From assembly GCA_051294375.1 (NCBI GenBank), contig CM119264.1, positions 19,723,590 through 19,787,589 of the forward strand: a stretch of 64,000 nucleotides of DNA. Direction: 5' to 3'. The notes beneath the pieces were generated by a model that saw only the letters and a list, made by a program, of their open reading frames with translations, made no database searches and was not told the origin of the DNA. Made by a program: the position numbers and the translations under genes. This stretch comes from Paraspadella gotoi (taxonomy: Eukaryota > Chaetognatha). This document shows, in pieces, positions 60,701 to 61,348 of this stretch (position 1 is the first letter of the stretch; each line of letters starts with the position of its first letter).

Positions 60701-61348
60701 CTTATTTTGTAATGTTATTGTAATGTTGTTATGTTATTATGTAATGTCAAAATTTCAAAATATTTTTTTTTAACTTCTGAGAACAGATTCATATTCCTCA
60801 TTAAAAGTTGATAAAATAAAATATAAAGCTTTTTTCAAAAATAATGTTATTAAGTAGGTTAAACTTATAAAAAACTGTATTTTTACCCTCGAAATTGAAA
60901 ATCAGCATCTTAAATATAGTTTTTTACATTTTTAACCAATGTAATGAAAGAATTTTTTGTAAAGAATCTAAATTCGATCTTAAAATTTAAAAATTTGTAA
61001 TTTGAAATTTTAGCTTATTATATACTTATTACTATATATAAATATAGCTCACTGGTGCCCACTAATGTATAAAATTAAAAAATAAATGTACCAAAGTATT
61101 TTTTTTGGTTTTTATTTTTGTTTTATATGCTAAATTTTAATTTTTTAATATTTTATAATTTGCACATCACTCTATTGTATATGATATCTAAGCAACTGCC
61201 TGGTAAACCATTCATTTAAAAAAATATTTTCATTTTTAATAGGTCCTCCTGAGTTTATTAAATCTATGGTGGATTCAGAAGTGGTTTCTGGTGACACTGT
61301 AGTATTTGAAACCCAAGTTATTGGGACGCCCATGCCCAAAGTCAACTG
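1509..61348 (+). CDS. Giant I-set Ig-repeat muscle protein gene, 32 exons, open at both ends
   Basis: The 32 exons listed separately join into one open frame of 8,527 nt, about 2,840 residues. Every junction keeps phase and has AG acceptors and GT donors. The product is about 30 complete I-set Ig domains plus one partial, end to end at about 93-residue spacing. Each has the C-strand pattern V/I-x-W-F/Y-K-D and the F-strand pattern G-x-Y-K-V-x-A-x-N-x-x-G-E. Linkers are only the short A-P-P/V-P-P type. No Fn3, kinase, SH3, RhoGEF or membrane segment is visible, and neither start nor stop codon lies here. Such chains are known from obscurin/UNC-89 and from titin-like sarcomere proteins, which act as scaffolds and springs in striated muscle. 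Lack of Fn3 and of long linkers favours obscurin/UNC-89 over twitchin or kettin, but titin I-band-like is possible. The family is sure; the exact orthologue is inference. Confidence 0.9.
2064..2342 (+). CDS. Ig exon 2 (Ig2)
   Basis: Phase 1-1 exon of 279 nt encoding one I-set domain starting VPPVFENNL, with ITWYKDEE and AVYAVSANNILGE. The apparent ATG upstream at 2000 lies in the intron and the frame only runs through the acceptor; the AG at 2062-2063 is the true boundary. A HINE element begins about 90 bp after the donor. Confidence 0.92.
2430..3145 (+). mobile_element. HINE-like element copy A
   Basis: Begins with the family hairpin (AGTCGGATCTGC ... GCAGATCCCGACT) and the CACTTTATTGGTCCGTCGGTCC block. 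It continues through short GTCC repeats, an ATTAATTAATCA-rich stretch and a ~110-bp unit with GTGTGTGGGTAGGAAA. The 3' end (GCAGATCCGACATTGTTTGC) is not present, so the copy is incomplete. Confidence 0.65.
3262..3615. repeat. Palindromic repeat, family M3
   Basis: The left part (TATTACTATATAAT ... GATTCTGATAGAGC) and right part (GGCTATCTGAATCTGG ... TAATTACTAGGGTA) are inverted versions around a GATGATGATGATGA core. A related copy is at 37430-37785 and pieces are at 51570-51770 and 53325-53450. Confidence 0.6.
3690..3900 (+). repeat. Possible tRNA-derived SINE fragment
   Basis: A GC-richer patch carries GCGTTCGATTC (3818-3828), which fits an RNA polymerase III B box. I cannot define ends or an A box with confidence. 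Confidence 0.3.
4157..4386. repeat. Inverted repeat with perfect 25-bp arms
   Basis: GAAGGCTTCATATTAGAAAA begins the left arm at 4157-4181 and its exact reverse complement fills 4362-4386. The 180 bp between holds no convincing gene. It is likely a small inverted-repeat element. Confidence 0.7.
4592..4870 (+). CDS. Ig exon 3 (Ig3)
   Basis: Phase 1-1 exon of 279 nt. One I-set domain begins AAALLIKPLANI, has a B-strand cysteine (KFHCIV), VKWSKNNE on strand C and GIYSVAIKNESG on strand F. It ends at a GTAAGT donor. Confidence 0.92.
4953..5228 (+). CDS. Ig exon 4 (Ig4, lacks the core Trp)
   Basis: Phase 1-1 exon of 276 nt, separated from exon 3 by a short 82-bp intron. It encodes VPPEILDLPKVLEIKEG and so on. 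The expected C-strand tryptophan is leucine (DIVILKENEK), while strand F (ATYSVITTNAIG) is normal. This is the only domain in the chain where I see the core tryptophan missing. The flanking frame is intact, so it is probably still coding. Confidence 0.88.
5487..6044 (+). CDS. Ig exon 5 (Ig5-Ig6)
   Basis: Phase 1-1 exon of 558 nt, exactly two units of 279, with two I-set domains: VVWNKNGE/GSYKIIASNCFG and VLWSKNEN/GLYKVTASNSIG. The donor GTAAAT is followed about 10 bp later by the terminal hairpin of a HINE element, an insertion right beside the splice site. Confidence 0.93.
6052..7840 (+). mobile_element. HINE-like element copy B (composite)
   Basis: Starts with the hairpin 10 bp after the exon 5 donor. 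It has a (GTCC)n core, at least five tandem ~110-150-bp units (each with TTGTGTGTGGGTAGG and GGAAATGAGTTTAAATG) and TTAATTAATCA repeats, and ends with AGATCCGACATTGTTTGCTC at about 7811-7832. An 18-bp minisatellite and a purine-rich insert (7185-7750) sit inside. Confidence 0.7.
7185..7750. repeat. ATGATGCAAGTTGAA minisatellite and GA-rich insert
   Basis: Units of AAAATGATGCAAGTTGAA lie at 7190-7285 and 7630-7745, flanking a (GA)n tract (7441-7490) and a GCAGCAG-rich segment. The segment 7260-7630 recurs inverted at 43590-44230; the 18-bp unit recurs inverted at 30735-30945. Open frames across it are low-complexity artefacts. Confidence 0.7.
7874..8149 (+). CDS. Ig exon 6 (Ig7)
   Basis: Phase 1-1 exon of 276 nt starting AEPTLSKLIS, with ITWKKDDN on strand C and GMYDIEAINKAG on strand F. 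It has a TTTTAG acceptor and a GTACTT donor. The exon lies 33 bp after the end of a HINE copy. Confidence 0.9.
8732..9050 (+). mobile_element. HINE-like copy C (plus-oriented, truncated)
   Basis: It has the terminal hairpin region (ACGGATCTGCTCTGAGGAGATTTCGG) and the CTTTGTCGGTCTGTCGG block, then GTCC-type repeats. It runs into an inverted copy, so the pair is tail to tail with hairpins outermost. Confidence 0.6.
9050..9760 (-). mobile_element. HINE-like copy C' (minus-oriented)
   Basis: Reverse complement of the family: TTAATTAATCA tract, two ~110-bp units, GGACGGATGGACAGAC, then the hairpin AGTCGGGATCTGCTGATAAG and GCAGATCCG at 9723-9751. Confidence 0.7.
9940..10681 (+). mobile_element. 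HINE-like copy D, near full length
   Basis: Hairpin at 9941-9970, (GTCC)n at 10079-10103, two tandem units, a TTAATTAATCA tract, and the 3' end GGGCAGATCCAATATTGTTT up to CAAACTTGTT at 10681. At about 740 bp it is one of the cleaner copies. Confidence 0.75.
10849..11987 (+). mobile_element. HINE-like copy E carrying an 18-bp minisatellite
   Basis: Hairpin at 10852-10881, (GTCC)n at 10993-11014, three tandem units, then a TGATTGAT run and an 18-bp minisatellite (11573-11935). It closes with the family end GGCAGATCCGACATTGTTTG at 11955-11974. The minisatellite has replaced the usual TTAATTAATCA part. Confidence 0.72.
11573..11935. repeat. 18-bp minisatellite TATGCCAGTTGACCAAAT
   Basis: About 20 units; the first 90 bp have the same order of variant units as the inverted array at 45686-46138 in the foldback element. 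Open frames on both strands reflect the repeat only. Confidence 0.9.
11988..12587 (-). pseudogene. Degenerate gag/ORF1-like open frame with internal stop
   Basis: On the minus strand one frame runs from about 12587 to 11988, about 200 codons, broken by a single in-frame TGA at 12270-12272. The first part holds MLKALSSYLNVV and a Ser/Thr/Lys/Pro-rich stretch; the second (ECVRQILKLVNDNN, MNQRIDESESRINSQLDQTE) looks like a coiled coil. GC is clearly higher than the surroundings. It resembles an N-terminal retroelement protein, but I recognise no conserved family motif. It lies directly after HINE copy E. Confidence 0.4.
12790..12955 (-). mobile_element. HINE-like fragment F
   Basis: A decayed reverse-oriented end: ACTGACAGACCGACAAAATCA and AAGAGCCGGAATATGCTTTA correspond to the hairpin-side terminus. 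The rest is lost. Confidence 0.5.
13376..13657 (+). CDS. Ig exon 7 (Ig8)
   Basis: Phase 1-1 exon of 282 nt. One I-set domain (VLPRFDKALKDIVAKKGED, IMWLKNNK, GEYSVIASNAFGE) with a B-strand region EARCYAK. It follows a 5.2-kb intron filled with five HINE copies or fragments. Confidence 0.92.
13935..14400. repeat. Degenerate telomere-like TTAGGG repeats flanking a SINE
   Basis: 13965-14030 and 14300-14375 are full of GGTTAG, TTAGGG and GATTAGG words; the SINE at 14041-14296 lies between them. A longer array of the same kind is at 58655-58865. These may be interstitial telomere-like repeats or a simple repeat attached to the SINE. Confidence 0.5.
14041..14296 (+). repeat. tRNA-derived SINE, family S1
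   Basis: It carries an A-box-like TGGCCCGGCTG (14078-14088) and a good B box, GGTTCAATCCC (14130-14140), at typical spacing, so a polymerase III promoter is likely. Reverse copies are at 23356-23642 and, interrupted, at 49556-50815. The open frame over it is not a gene. Confidence 0.75.
15146..15424 (+). CDS. Ig exon 8 (Ig9)
   Basis: Phase 1-1 exon of 279 nt encoding APPSIDKEFHNETVLEG, ITWFKDDQ and GKYKLIAENNVG. It ends in a strong GTAAGT donor. Confidence 0.93.
15539..15814 (+). CDS. Ig exon 9 (Ig10)
   Basis: Phase 1-1 exon of 276 nt, 114 bp after exon 8. It encodes TKPKFLLQIENLSVAQGD, VVWLKNNK and GTYAIKIENEFG. Confidence 0.92.
16719..18392 (+). CDS. Ig exon 10, six fused Ig domains (Ig11-Ig16)
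   Basis: The largest exon, 1,674 nt, exactly 6 x 279, phase 1-1. Six I-set domains lie head to tail, with C-strand motifs IEWFKDEE, ITWKKDSA, VSWFKDDK, VKWFKEDR, IKWYKDDN and VTWEKDGK. Domain joints read SQPIV, SAPRF, HKPEF, APPTI and EPPSF. The integer multiple of one domain suggests loss of introns between former single-domain exons, or local duplication without introns. It ends in a GTAAGT donor. Confidence 0.96.
18393..19508. other. Intron with a hammerhead-like motif
   Basis: No exon is seen. 18540-18730 contains the ribozyme-like motif and pyrimidine-rich sequence; 18800-19150 is unique-looking sequence with mixed composition and no open frame of note; the rest is AT-rich. Confidence 0.5.
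18610..18660 (+). ncRNA. Hammerhead-ribozyme-like motif 1
   Basis: CTGATGA (18620-18626) and GAAAC (18644-18648) frame a stem-loop in which CTGA pairs with TCAG. The following GAAA-CGAG-TC fits a minimal stem III closed by C-G and a TC cleavage site. This is the conserved hammerhead core; such minimal forms are known from Penelope-like elements. Stem I is not clear. Confidence 0.55.
19509..20057 (+). CDS. Ig exon 11 (Ig17-Ig18)
   Basis: Phase 1-1 exon of 549 nt with two I-set domains: IKWLKDDH/GTYKVVATNPAGE and IKWEKDQK/GCYTITATNEFG. The second has extra cysteines (VCVCTK, DQCKF), enough for a disulphide. The open frame continuing past 20057 is intron read-through after the GTAATA donor. Confidence 0.93.
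20500..20545 (-). ncRNA. Hammerhead-ribozyme-like motif 2
   Basis: On the minus strand CTGATGA (20527-20533) is followed by a stem, GATATG with CATGTC (six pairs, one wobble), and then GAAAT (20513-20517). Core order and spacing match a hammerhead, but stem III and the cleavage site are not convincing. Confidence 0.42.
20661..21178 (-). mobile_element. HINE-like copy G, decayed, with GA microsatellite
   Basis: One end reads GAGCAAACTATGTCGGATCTG (20670-20690) and the other ATTATAGAGTCGGAATTTTG to AACCAGATCCAACTAAAAA (about 21136-21178). The middle has lost family units and holds a (GA)n/(GAAA)n microsatellite at 21057-21126. Confidence 0.5.
21422..21700 (+). CDS. Ig exon 12 (Ig19)
   Basis: Phase 1-1 exon of 279 nt encoding VAPFFKVDLNDQVCIKG, VTWFKDEK and GVYKAVAKNVVGE. 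The upstream open frame is intron; the acceptor AG is at 21420-21421. Confidence 0.92.
21780..22020. other. GC-richer unrecognised block in an intron
   Basis: About 240 bp with markedly higher GC than the flanks (GGGAGGCGCTGTC, GTGCGGTGCTGCTGC, GAGAGCGCGACTG). No open frame or known motif is visible. It may be a fragment of an insertion; function unknown. Confidence 0.3.
22419..23166 (-). mobile_element. HINE-like copy H, full length
   Basis: Complete in reverse: AACAAGTTTGAGCAAACAAT and TCGGATCTGCCCACGATCAT at one end, then TTAATTAA tracts, tandem ~110-bp units and (GGAC)n at 23008-23031, and the hairpin AGGGATCTGCTGATAAGCAG with ATCCGACTAAAAA at the other. At about 748 bp it is the best reference copy. 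Confidence 0.8.
23356..23642 (-). repeat. tRNA-derived SINE, family S1, reverse copy
   Basis: Shares GGAACGGGTCCTGGGCTTGG, GGTTTACGGCTGTCCTCCCG and CAATGCCCGACTACAT in reverse orientation with the copy at 14041. Its B-box equivalent is degraded. It is flanked by an AT microsatellite (23325-23350). Confidence 0.7.
23730..24400. mobile_element. Possible hAT-type terminus and repeated block
   Basis: CAGGGTTGGCA at 23730-23740 looks like a classic hAT terminal inverted repeat; I could not find the matching right end. Inside, TATCTTGCCCCTGACTTTGG-type sequence at about 23951-24005 recurs at 24303-24350, a direct duplication of about 50 bp. Confidence 0.35.
24400..25884. other. AT-rich intron, nothing recognised
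   Basis: No exon, repeat family or RNA gene can be supported here. The short open frame at 25102-25296 is AT-rich, lacks similarity to anything I know and is not annotated as a gene. Confidence 0.5.
25885..26160 (+). CDS. Ig exon 13 (Ig20)
   Basis: Phase 1-1 exon of 276 nt encoding EPPSFTEKIIDAIGILNE, a B-strand cysteine (LLKCSAK), FQWFKDKQ and GKYKVIVNNAAGE. The coding start lies upstream of the first ATG. Confidence 0.9.
26477..27009 (+). mobile_element. HINE-like copy I
   Basis: Starts TTTTAGCCGGATCTG with a decayed hairpin and CTTTGTCGGTCTGTCAG, and has one tandem unit and an AACCACCACAA-rich insert (26790-26890). It ends GAGCACATCTGGCATTGTTT. It stops about 35 bp before exon 14. Confidence 0.6.
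27046..27324 (+). CDS. Ig exon 14 (Ig21)
   Basis: Phase 1-1 exon of 279 nt with no convenient ATG-initiated frame, recognised from its translation VKPIIIKELKNLQVIEG, IFWYKDNM and GVYSLKASNIHGE. It has a TTTTAG acceptor and GTAATC donor. Confidence 0.88.
27391..27678 (+). CDS. Ig exon 15 (Ig22)
   Basis: Phase 1-1 exon of 288 nt, 66 bp after exon 14. It encodes GPPCFTLFPSDLEVKINEK, FHWYFNDKE (one residue longer than its neighbours) and GVYLIVAKNAAG. It is the longest single-domain exon and the last that carries a whole domain alone. Confidence 0.87.
27929..28063 (+). CDS. Ig exon 16 (Ig23, first half)
   Basis: 135-nt exon, phase 1-1, encoding SPPMILKELKNVSLIEG to VVWYKDEREIIP, then a GTAAGT donor. 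Exon 17 finishes the domain. This is the first domain in the window split by an intron. Confidence 0.88.
28388..28537 (+). CDS. Ig exon 17 (Ig23, second half)
   Basis: 150-nt exon, phase 1-1, encoding GDGLEIFNDHNTKIY to GVYKVKAVNAAGKAET and CLSIAG. With exon 16 it makes 285 nt, one domain. It is followed by an 11.2-kb intron. Confidence 0.9.
29692..30545 (-). repeat. tRNA-like SINE, family S3, split by a MITE
   Basis: On the minus strand GGGTTCAATCCCC (29817-29829) is a good B box, and upstream TTGGACAGCTAAG fits an A box. The MITE at 29868-30477 sits inside the tRNA-like part and duplicates CTGTCCAA, part of that A-box region. Removing it joins the two SINE pieces. Confidence 0.65.
29868..30477. 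mobile_element. Palindromic hAT-like MITE, family M1, perfect 8-bp TSD
   Basis: 610 bp whose halves are inverted copies (AGCGTAGTGAAAG at left, rc of TTTTTACTACGCCT at right, then matching ATTCTAAA and CAACAT blocks). It is flanked by identical CTGTCCAA at 29860-29867 and 30478-30485. An 8-bp duplication is typical of hAT elements. There is no coding capacity. Confidence 0.85.
30735..30945. repeat. 18-bp minisatellite TTTTTCAACTTGCATCAT
   Basis: About 11 units, the inverse of the unit at 7190-7285. Two overlapping open frames across it are artefacts of the repeat. Confidence 0.85.
30945..31290. repeat. Dispersed repeat, family M4
   Basis: TACCATGATGG, GTGTCGCGGTTT, AACAGCATTAAATTATTCAA and ATCTCTGACAT in this order recur at 63271-63575 with high identity. 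The nature is unknown; possibly a transposon end. Confidence 0.7.
31556..31966. mobile_element. Inverted-repeat MITE with AACAGTATCATTAATT ends
   Basis: AACAGTATCATTAATTA near 31553 recurs inverted as TTAATGATACTGTT ending near 31968. Inside, CCTTATAAAATCAT and ATGATTTTATAAGG are also inverted. About 410 bp, non-coding. Confidence 0.65.
32130..32225. mobile_element. M1 MITE fragment
   Basis: Only the right end is present: CATAAATGTTCATTAGTATA, TTCCTCACTTTTAGAATTTT and ACTATGCCTTA match the terminus of the 610-bp copy. Confidence 0.65.
32590..33910. mobile_element. Inverted-repeat element hosting a TRIM
   Basis: GGTGACCATTTGAAACC near 32597 recurs inverted as GGGTTTCAAATGGTCAC near 33889, each next to a GGTAAATTT/AAATTTACC word. 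The miniature LTR element at 32960-33540 is inserted between them. Flanking duplications are unclear because another MITE abuts on the right. Confidence 0.5.
32960..33540 (-). mobile_element. Miniature LTR retrotransposon (TRIM), copy 1
   Basis: Two direct repeats, 32960-33135 and 33323-33540, enclose 187 bp and are flanked by the same ATAC at 32956-32959 and 33541-33544. On the minus strand the 5' LTR starts TATGGTGG and ends TCTTCA. Next comes TGGTGAGCCCGACTTCC, whose complement ends in CCA like a tRNA 3' end (primer-binding site). A GGAGGGGGGATG polypurine tract precedes the 3' LTR. The inner part encodes only a short peptide-like repeat (QLGDELS). One LTR has a deletion of about 50 bp. 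Confidence 0.8.
33907..34488. mobile_element. Palindromic MITE, family M1, copy 3
   Basis: Reverse orientation relative to the 610-bp copy: GGCGTAAAAATTCTAAAT at left and AACTTTAACTACGCTCTA at right, with the GTGAGGAACGAACAAC and TGTTGTTCATAATTG inverted blocks. The left terminus has lost a few bases, so no duplication can be checked. Confidence 0.7.
34745..35170. repeat. Dispersed repeat, family M5, copy 1
   Basis: GGGTGGGATATATTTCTGGA and TGAGTCCTGTCCTGTCTGAA resemble 47960-48010. Downstream ACTATTCAAATTAAACCTAT and GTATATGAAAAGCAAAAA match 48265-48310. Non-coding; the two short open frames here are not credible genes. Confidence 0.5.
36676..36768 (-). ncRNA. Hammerhead-ribozyme-like motif 3 within a perfect hairpin
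   Basis: Positions 36677-36715 are exactly complementary to 36729-36767, with a 13-nt loop. Read on the minus strand, CTGATGA (36717-36723) is followed by GACTC-loop-GAGTC (stem II) and GAAA-CATG-TC (36693-36697 and onward), the full order of a hammerhead with minimal palindromic stem III. The perfect 39-bp fold suggests an inverted duplication around the ribozyme. Confidence 0.6.
37430..37785. repeat. Palindromic repeat, family M3, copy 2
   Basis: TTATTATATTGCTATATAAT, TTGATAGAACTCAAAAAGTT and AAGCTATCTGAATCTGTTTT in the same order as 3262-3615. Confidence 0.55.
39765..39870 (+). CDS. Ig exon 18 (Ig24, N-terminal part)
   Basis: 106-nt exon, phase 1 to phase 2, encoding APPVVTVPLKDISENEHA, a B-strand cysteine (VFSCEIDG) and PPPKIV, with the intron splitting the core tryptophan codon (TG|G). 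The last exon in the window (61243-61348) has the same length, phases and split point. Confidence 0.9.
39941..40083 (+). CDS. Ig exon 19 (Ig24, middle)
   Basis: 143-nt exon, phase 2 to phase 1, after a 70-bp intron. It completes the Trp codon, then encodes KKDGKDLKPTHRV, LEFRDLKGEED and GVYEVIATNKEG. Confidence 0.9.
40293..40489 (+). CDS. Ig exon 20 (end of Ig24, start of Ig25)
   Basis: 197-nt exon, phase 1 to phase 0. GEVKSSAKLTV is the G strand of Ig24; then VPQIKRHLQSSELKEQEK, a B-strand cysteine (LDCVVTG) and CVWSKGGN belong to Ig25. It ends ...VTYEK before GTAATC. The following intron is 7.2 kb and holds the foldback element. Confidence 0.9.
40521..40700 (+). mobile_element. HINE-like fragment J
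   Basis: The hairpin end (AGTCTGATTTGCTTATAACA) and CTATAATTCATTTCATCTGT block are recognisable but diverged. The copy breaks off at a TC microsatellite. Confidence 0.45.
40905..41700 (+). pseudogene. Unrecognised block with a short open frame
   Basis: Higher GC than the flanks. A 68-codon frame (41180-41386, with MDYLDEIDRSISSQ and MDEELYLLARPKKF) is followed by stop-rich sequence that still reads in coding-like pieces. It could be the start of a decayed retroelement protein; I recognise no family. Not part of the Ig gene: frame and content do not fit. Confidence 0.25.
42223..42873 (+). mobile_element. Miniature LTR retrotransposon (TRIM), copy 2
   Basis: 5' LTR 42223-42456 (TATGGTGGAC ... 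GTCTCTTCA), primer-binding site TGGTGAGCCCGACTTCC at 42458-42474, inner about 165 bp, polypurine tract GGAGGGGGGATG ending 42641, and 3' LTR 42642-42873. The inner part has two copies of a CATGCCTCAACCTGGCGATG-like unit. Flanks TGTG and GGTG match at three of four bases only. Confidence 0.8.
43550..44230. repeat. Polypyrimidine block, inverted copy of the 7.2-7.6 kb insert
   Basis: GAGTTTGCAGCTGGCTCTGC, TTCTGCTGCTTCTGCTGCTG and GCGATTGCGACGATCCTTAT match the reverse complement of 7260-7630. Between them, 43905-44120 is a CTTTCTTTCCTTTCTATT tandem tract. The 159-codon Phe/Leu-rich frame over it is an artefact. Confidence 0.8.
44257..44316. repeat. Perfect hairpin, 27-bp arms
   Basis: 44257-44283 is the exact reverse complement of 44290-44316 (AGAAAGCAAAGAATTTTGAA start), with a 6-nt loop. 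Purpose unknown; it lies 240 bp before the foldback element. Confidence 0.8.
45110..45690. repeat. Minisatellite GGATTCCTCCCACACG (left foldback arm)
   Basis: About 33 units of 16-17 bp, GC-rich in an AT-rich genome, with variants CACGCG, CACACG and CCCATGG. It is open in several frames on both strands because unit length and composition avoid stops. Confidence 0.95.
45686..46138. repeat. Minisatellite TGGCATAATTTGGTCAAC (foldback loop)
   Basis: About 25 units of 18 bp; the inverse of the array at 11573-11935, including the same order of odd units at its right end. Confidence 0.95.
46145..46680. repeat. Minisatellite GGAATCCCGTGTGGGA (right foldback arm)
   Basis: About 32 units, the reverse complement of the left arm, with differing variant order, so the arms have evolved separately or exchange incompletely. 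Confidence 0.95.
47654..47780 (+). CDS. Ig exon 21 (Ig25, C-terminal half)
   Basis: 127-nt exon, phase 0 to phase 1, encoding AKNGFVHTLEIAQIEYND and GKYSLVAENEWGKC, VAVQG. It is short and has no start codon, and is recognised by the F-strand motif and by frame compatibility with exon 20. Confidence 0.85.
47950..48745. mobile_element. Inverted-repeat element, family M5, copy 2
   Basis: GGGACCATATATCTGGACAA at left is answered by GTCTAGATATATGGTCCCAC at right. It contains no gene. The right half (ACCAAAATGCAAAGTACA, TTCTGTTTTGTCTTATAATA) recurs at 63590-64000. Confidence 0.65.
49035..49174 (+). CDS. Ig exon 22 (Ig26, N-terminal half)
   Basis: 140-nt exon, phase 1 to phase 0, encoding VPPIVKKPLENKEAHHH, a B-strand cysteine (LECFIHG) and IKWMKDGKEIKQSK before GTATCT. 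The open frame running on to 49315 is intron. Confidence 0.9.
49354..49541 (+). CDS. Ig exon 23 (end of Ig26, start of Ig27)
   Basis: 188-nt exon, phase 0 to phase 2, encoding EIVFKQKLKEQLY, GKYEIIAKNNVGECNTE, then SPPFFEKPLKDVEL. The glycine codon is split GG|T with exon 24. A SINE relic starts 15 bp after the donor. Confidence 0.88.
49690..50076. mobile_element. M2 MITE copy with assembly gap
   Basis: Starts TAAGGCGGAACAG and ends AAATTTTGGCCT, the inverted family end. It contains 10 Ns, so the inner sequence is uncertain. Only CAC is shared by the flanks. Confidence 0.5.
50052..50061. other. Assembly gap (10 N)
   Basis: Ten Ns of arbitrary length, inside a palindromic MITE, where assembly commonly fails. 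Confidence 0.99.
50103..50709. mobile_element. hAT-like MITE, family M2, perfect 8-bp TSD
   Basis: 607 bp with ends TAAGGCGAGCCAAAATTG and TTTATTCCGCCCTA, flanked by GTAAGTAC at 50095-50102 and 50710-50717. Inner GAGTTCTGTAATATA and TATTACAGAACTC are inverted. It is nested in SINE S1. Confidence 0.85.
50828..50868 (-). ncRNA. Degenerate hammerhead-like motif 4
   Basis: On the minus strand CGATGAAGAAGGCTTG, CAAAGCTGAAAAATGTCC keep the hammerhead order, but the core CTGATGA and GAAAC have changes. It lies just beyond the SINE. Confidence 0.3.
51067..51181 (+). CDS. Ig exon 24 (Ig27, middle)
   Basis: 115-nt exon, phase 2 to phase 0, encoding IGKTIQLECNCIGTPEP, VVKWFKDDKPLE and GDRIRIK, then a 55-bp intron. 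The B-strand cysteine is present. Confidence 0.9.
51237..51360 (+). CDS. Ig exon 25 (Ig27, C-terminal half)
   Basis: 124-nt exon, phase 0 to phase 1, encoding SDKTNHILIITKTTEVDA, GSYKVIGENDAG and IAVFG. It ends in GTAAGA. Confidence 0.9.
51530..52950. repeat. Dispersed repeat, family X, copy 1 (split by a MITE)
   Basis: TATCATATTAGTGAGTACTA, AGCTCACTGGTGCCCACT and, after the MITE, AATGTATAAAATTAAAAAGT match 60640-61190, where they are continuous. M3-like sequence precedes it. Confidence 0.65.
52200..52789. mobile_element. Palindromic MITE, family M1, copy 4, with an empty-site relative
   Basis: 590 bp, ends TAAGGCATAGTGAAAG and TTTTACTATGCCTTA, flanked by GTGCCCAC and GTAGCCAC (six of eight identical). 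The related repeat at 61045-61075 reads straight through (GGTGCCCACTAATG), showing the site before insertion. Confidence 0.85.
53726..53841 (+). CDS. Ig exon 26 (Ig28, N-terminal third)
   Basis: 116-nt exon, phase 1 to phase 0, encoding VPPMFEIPLLEKLEAACE, FEVKVIGIPSPDITWLK, split just after the C-strand tryptophan. Confidence 0.9.
54079..54203 (+). CDS. Ig exon 27 (Ig28, middle)
   Basis: 125-nt exon, phase 0 to phase 2, encoding DDKPVKRPKEREEEEVTF, LHKMTITKICEKDAGKY; the serine codon AG|T is split. It carries an acidic/basic C-D loop longer than in other domains. Confidence 0.85.
54338..54618 (+). mobile_element. HINE-like fragment K
   Basis: Hairpin end TCGGATCTGCTTATCGCAG, CTTTGTTGGTCTGTCGG, and the 3' side GCGGCATTGTTTGTTCACAC; the tandem middle is missing. 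It sits in the intron between exons 27 and 28. Confidence 0.6.
54666..54873 (+). CDS. Ig exon 28 (end of Ig28, start of Ig29)
   Basis: 208-nt exon, phase 2 to phase 0. SVKATNKCGKADSTG closes Ig28; SPPEIKSCFKDIVLKEGE and VNWYHRDEPIEKNKRYQ open Ig29. The intron after it is only 61 bp. Confidence 0.88.
54935..55154 (+). CDS. Ig exon 29 (end of Ig29, start of Ig30)
   Basis: 220-nt exon, phase 0 to phase 1. PDQNTGSKFKHSITISK and GFFKVIVKNKFG close Ig29; KPPKITESHKDVGCGVG and LHCVIDG open Ig30. Confidence 0.88.
55221..57423. mobile_element. 2.2-kb foldback hAT-like element with perfect 8-bp TSD
   Basis: Ends TAGACACATTTGAATCCGAC (55221) and its inverse (to 57423); identical ATGAGCAT at 55213-55220 and 57424-57431. 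The arms stay complementary for at least 340 bp (GGGTGTTGAAGAGTCAAAAT against ATTTTGGCTCTTTAACACCC, and the GTTAATTACTTCTGATAATG block). The centre holds a CTAGCCCTAACCTCCGCTTC patch and no transposase frame, so it is non-autonomous. Confidence 0.88.
57623..57870 (-). mobile_element. Penelope-type terminal fragment with hammerhead
   Basis: Contains the hammerhead-like motif, a (GA)n tract and ACAGTGGTCAGATTGAGGAC, which resembles ATAGTGGTCAGATGTGAGGA at 61856-61875 below the Penelope relic. Both have the same order on the minus strand, so this is probably the end of a related element inserted in HINE copy L. Confidence 0.5.
57665..57715 (-). ncRNA. Hammerhead-ribozyme-like motif 5
   Basis: Minus strand: CTGATGA (57701-57707), stem GGCT with AGCC, GAAAC (57678-57682), then GAAA-CATG-TC. 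It has the same core and minimal stem III as the hairpin at 36.7 kb. Confidence 0.6.
58655..58865. repeat. Telomere-like degenerate TTAGGG array
   Basis: Over 20 words of the type GATTAGG, GGTTAGGG and GTTAGGGATTAGGG in about 210 bp. It is degenerate, so not a functional telomere. Confidence 0.65.
59064..59152 (+). CDS. Ig exon 30 (Ig30, middle)
   Basis: 89-nt exon, phase 1 to phase 0, encoding GMPIPKAYWFKDGKQIAD and KYQTKQDGM. It follows a 3.9-kb intron with two large mobile elements; the frame with exon 29 is kept. Confidence 0.85.
59216..59327 (+). CDS. Ig exon 31 (Ig30, C-terminal half)
   Basis: 112-nt exon, phase 0 to phase 1, encoding NYFLTIENVEESDF, GNYICRAESEAG and GIISKR. It has a canonical F-strand cysteine (YICRA), so Ig30 keeps the disulphide pair with LHCV of exon 29. 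Confidence 0.9.
59405..59642. mobile_element. M1 MITE, right half
   Basis: GAGTTATATTTCTTTATATC, CATAAATGTTCATTAGTATA and TTTACTACGCCTTA match the right half of the 610-bp copy; the left half is missing. Confidence 0.7.
60012..60245 (-). repeat. Solo LTR of the TRIM family
   Basis: One LTR (TGAAGAGACAATAATTATTG ... AGTCCACCATA) flanked by ATAT at 60008-60011 and 60246-60249. The likely origin is recombination between two LTRs. It keeps the full GAACCCCGGACCTTTGG block missing from one LTR of copy 1. Confidence 0.8.
60620..61200. repeat. Dispersed repeat, family X, copy 2 (empty site)
   Basis: Continuous version of the repeat at 51760-52950 without the M1 MITE. AGCTCACTGGTGCCCACTAA at 61046-61065 is the uninterrupted target. 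Confidence 0.7.
61243..61348 (+). CDS. Ig exon 32 (Ig31, N-terminal part); gene continues beyond window
   Basis: 106-nt exon, phase 1 to phase 2, encoding SPPEFIKSMVDSEVVSG, FETQVIGTPMPKVN with the core Trp codon split TG|G before GTAAGT. I find no completing exon in the remaining 2.6 kb, so the next exon lies beyond the window. Confidence 0.88.
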
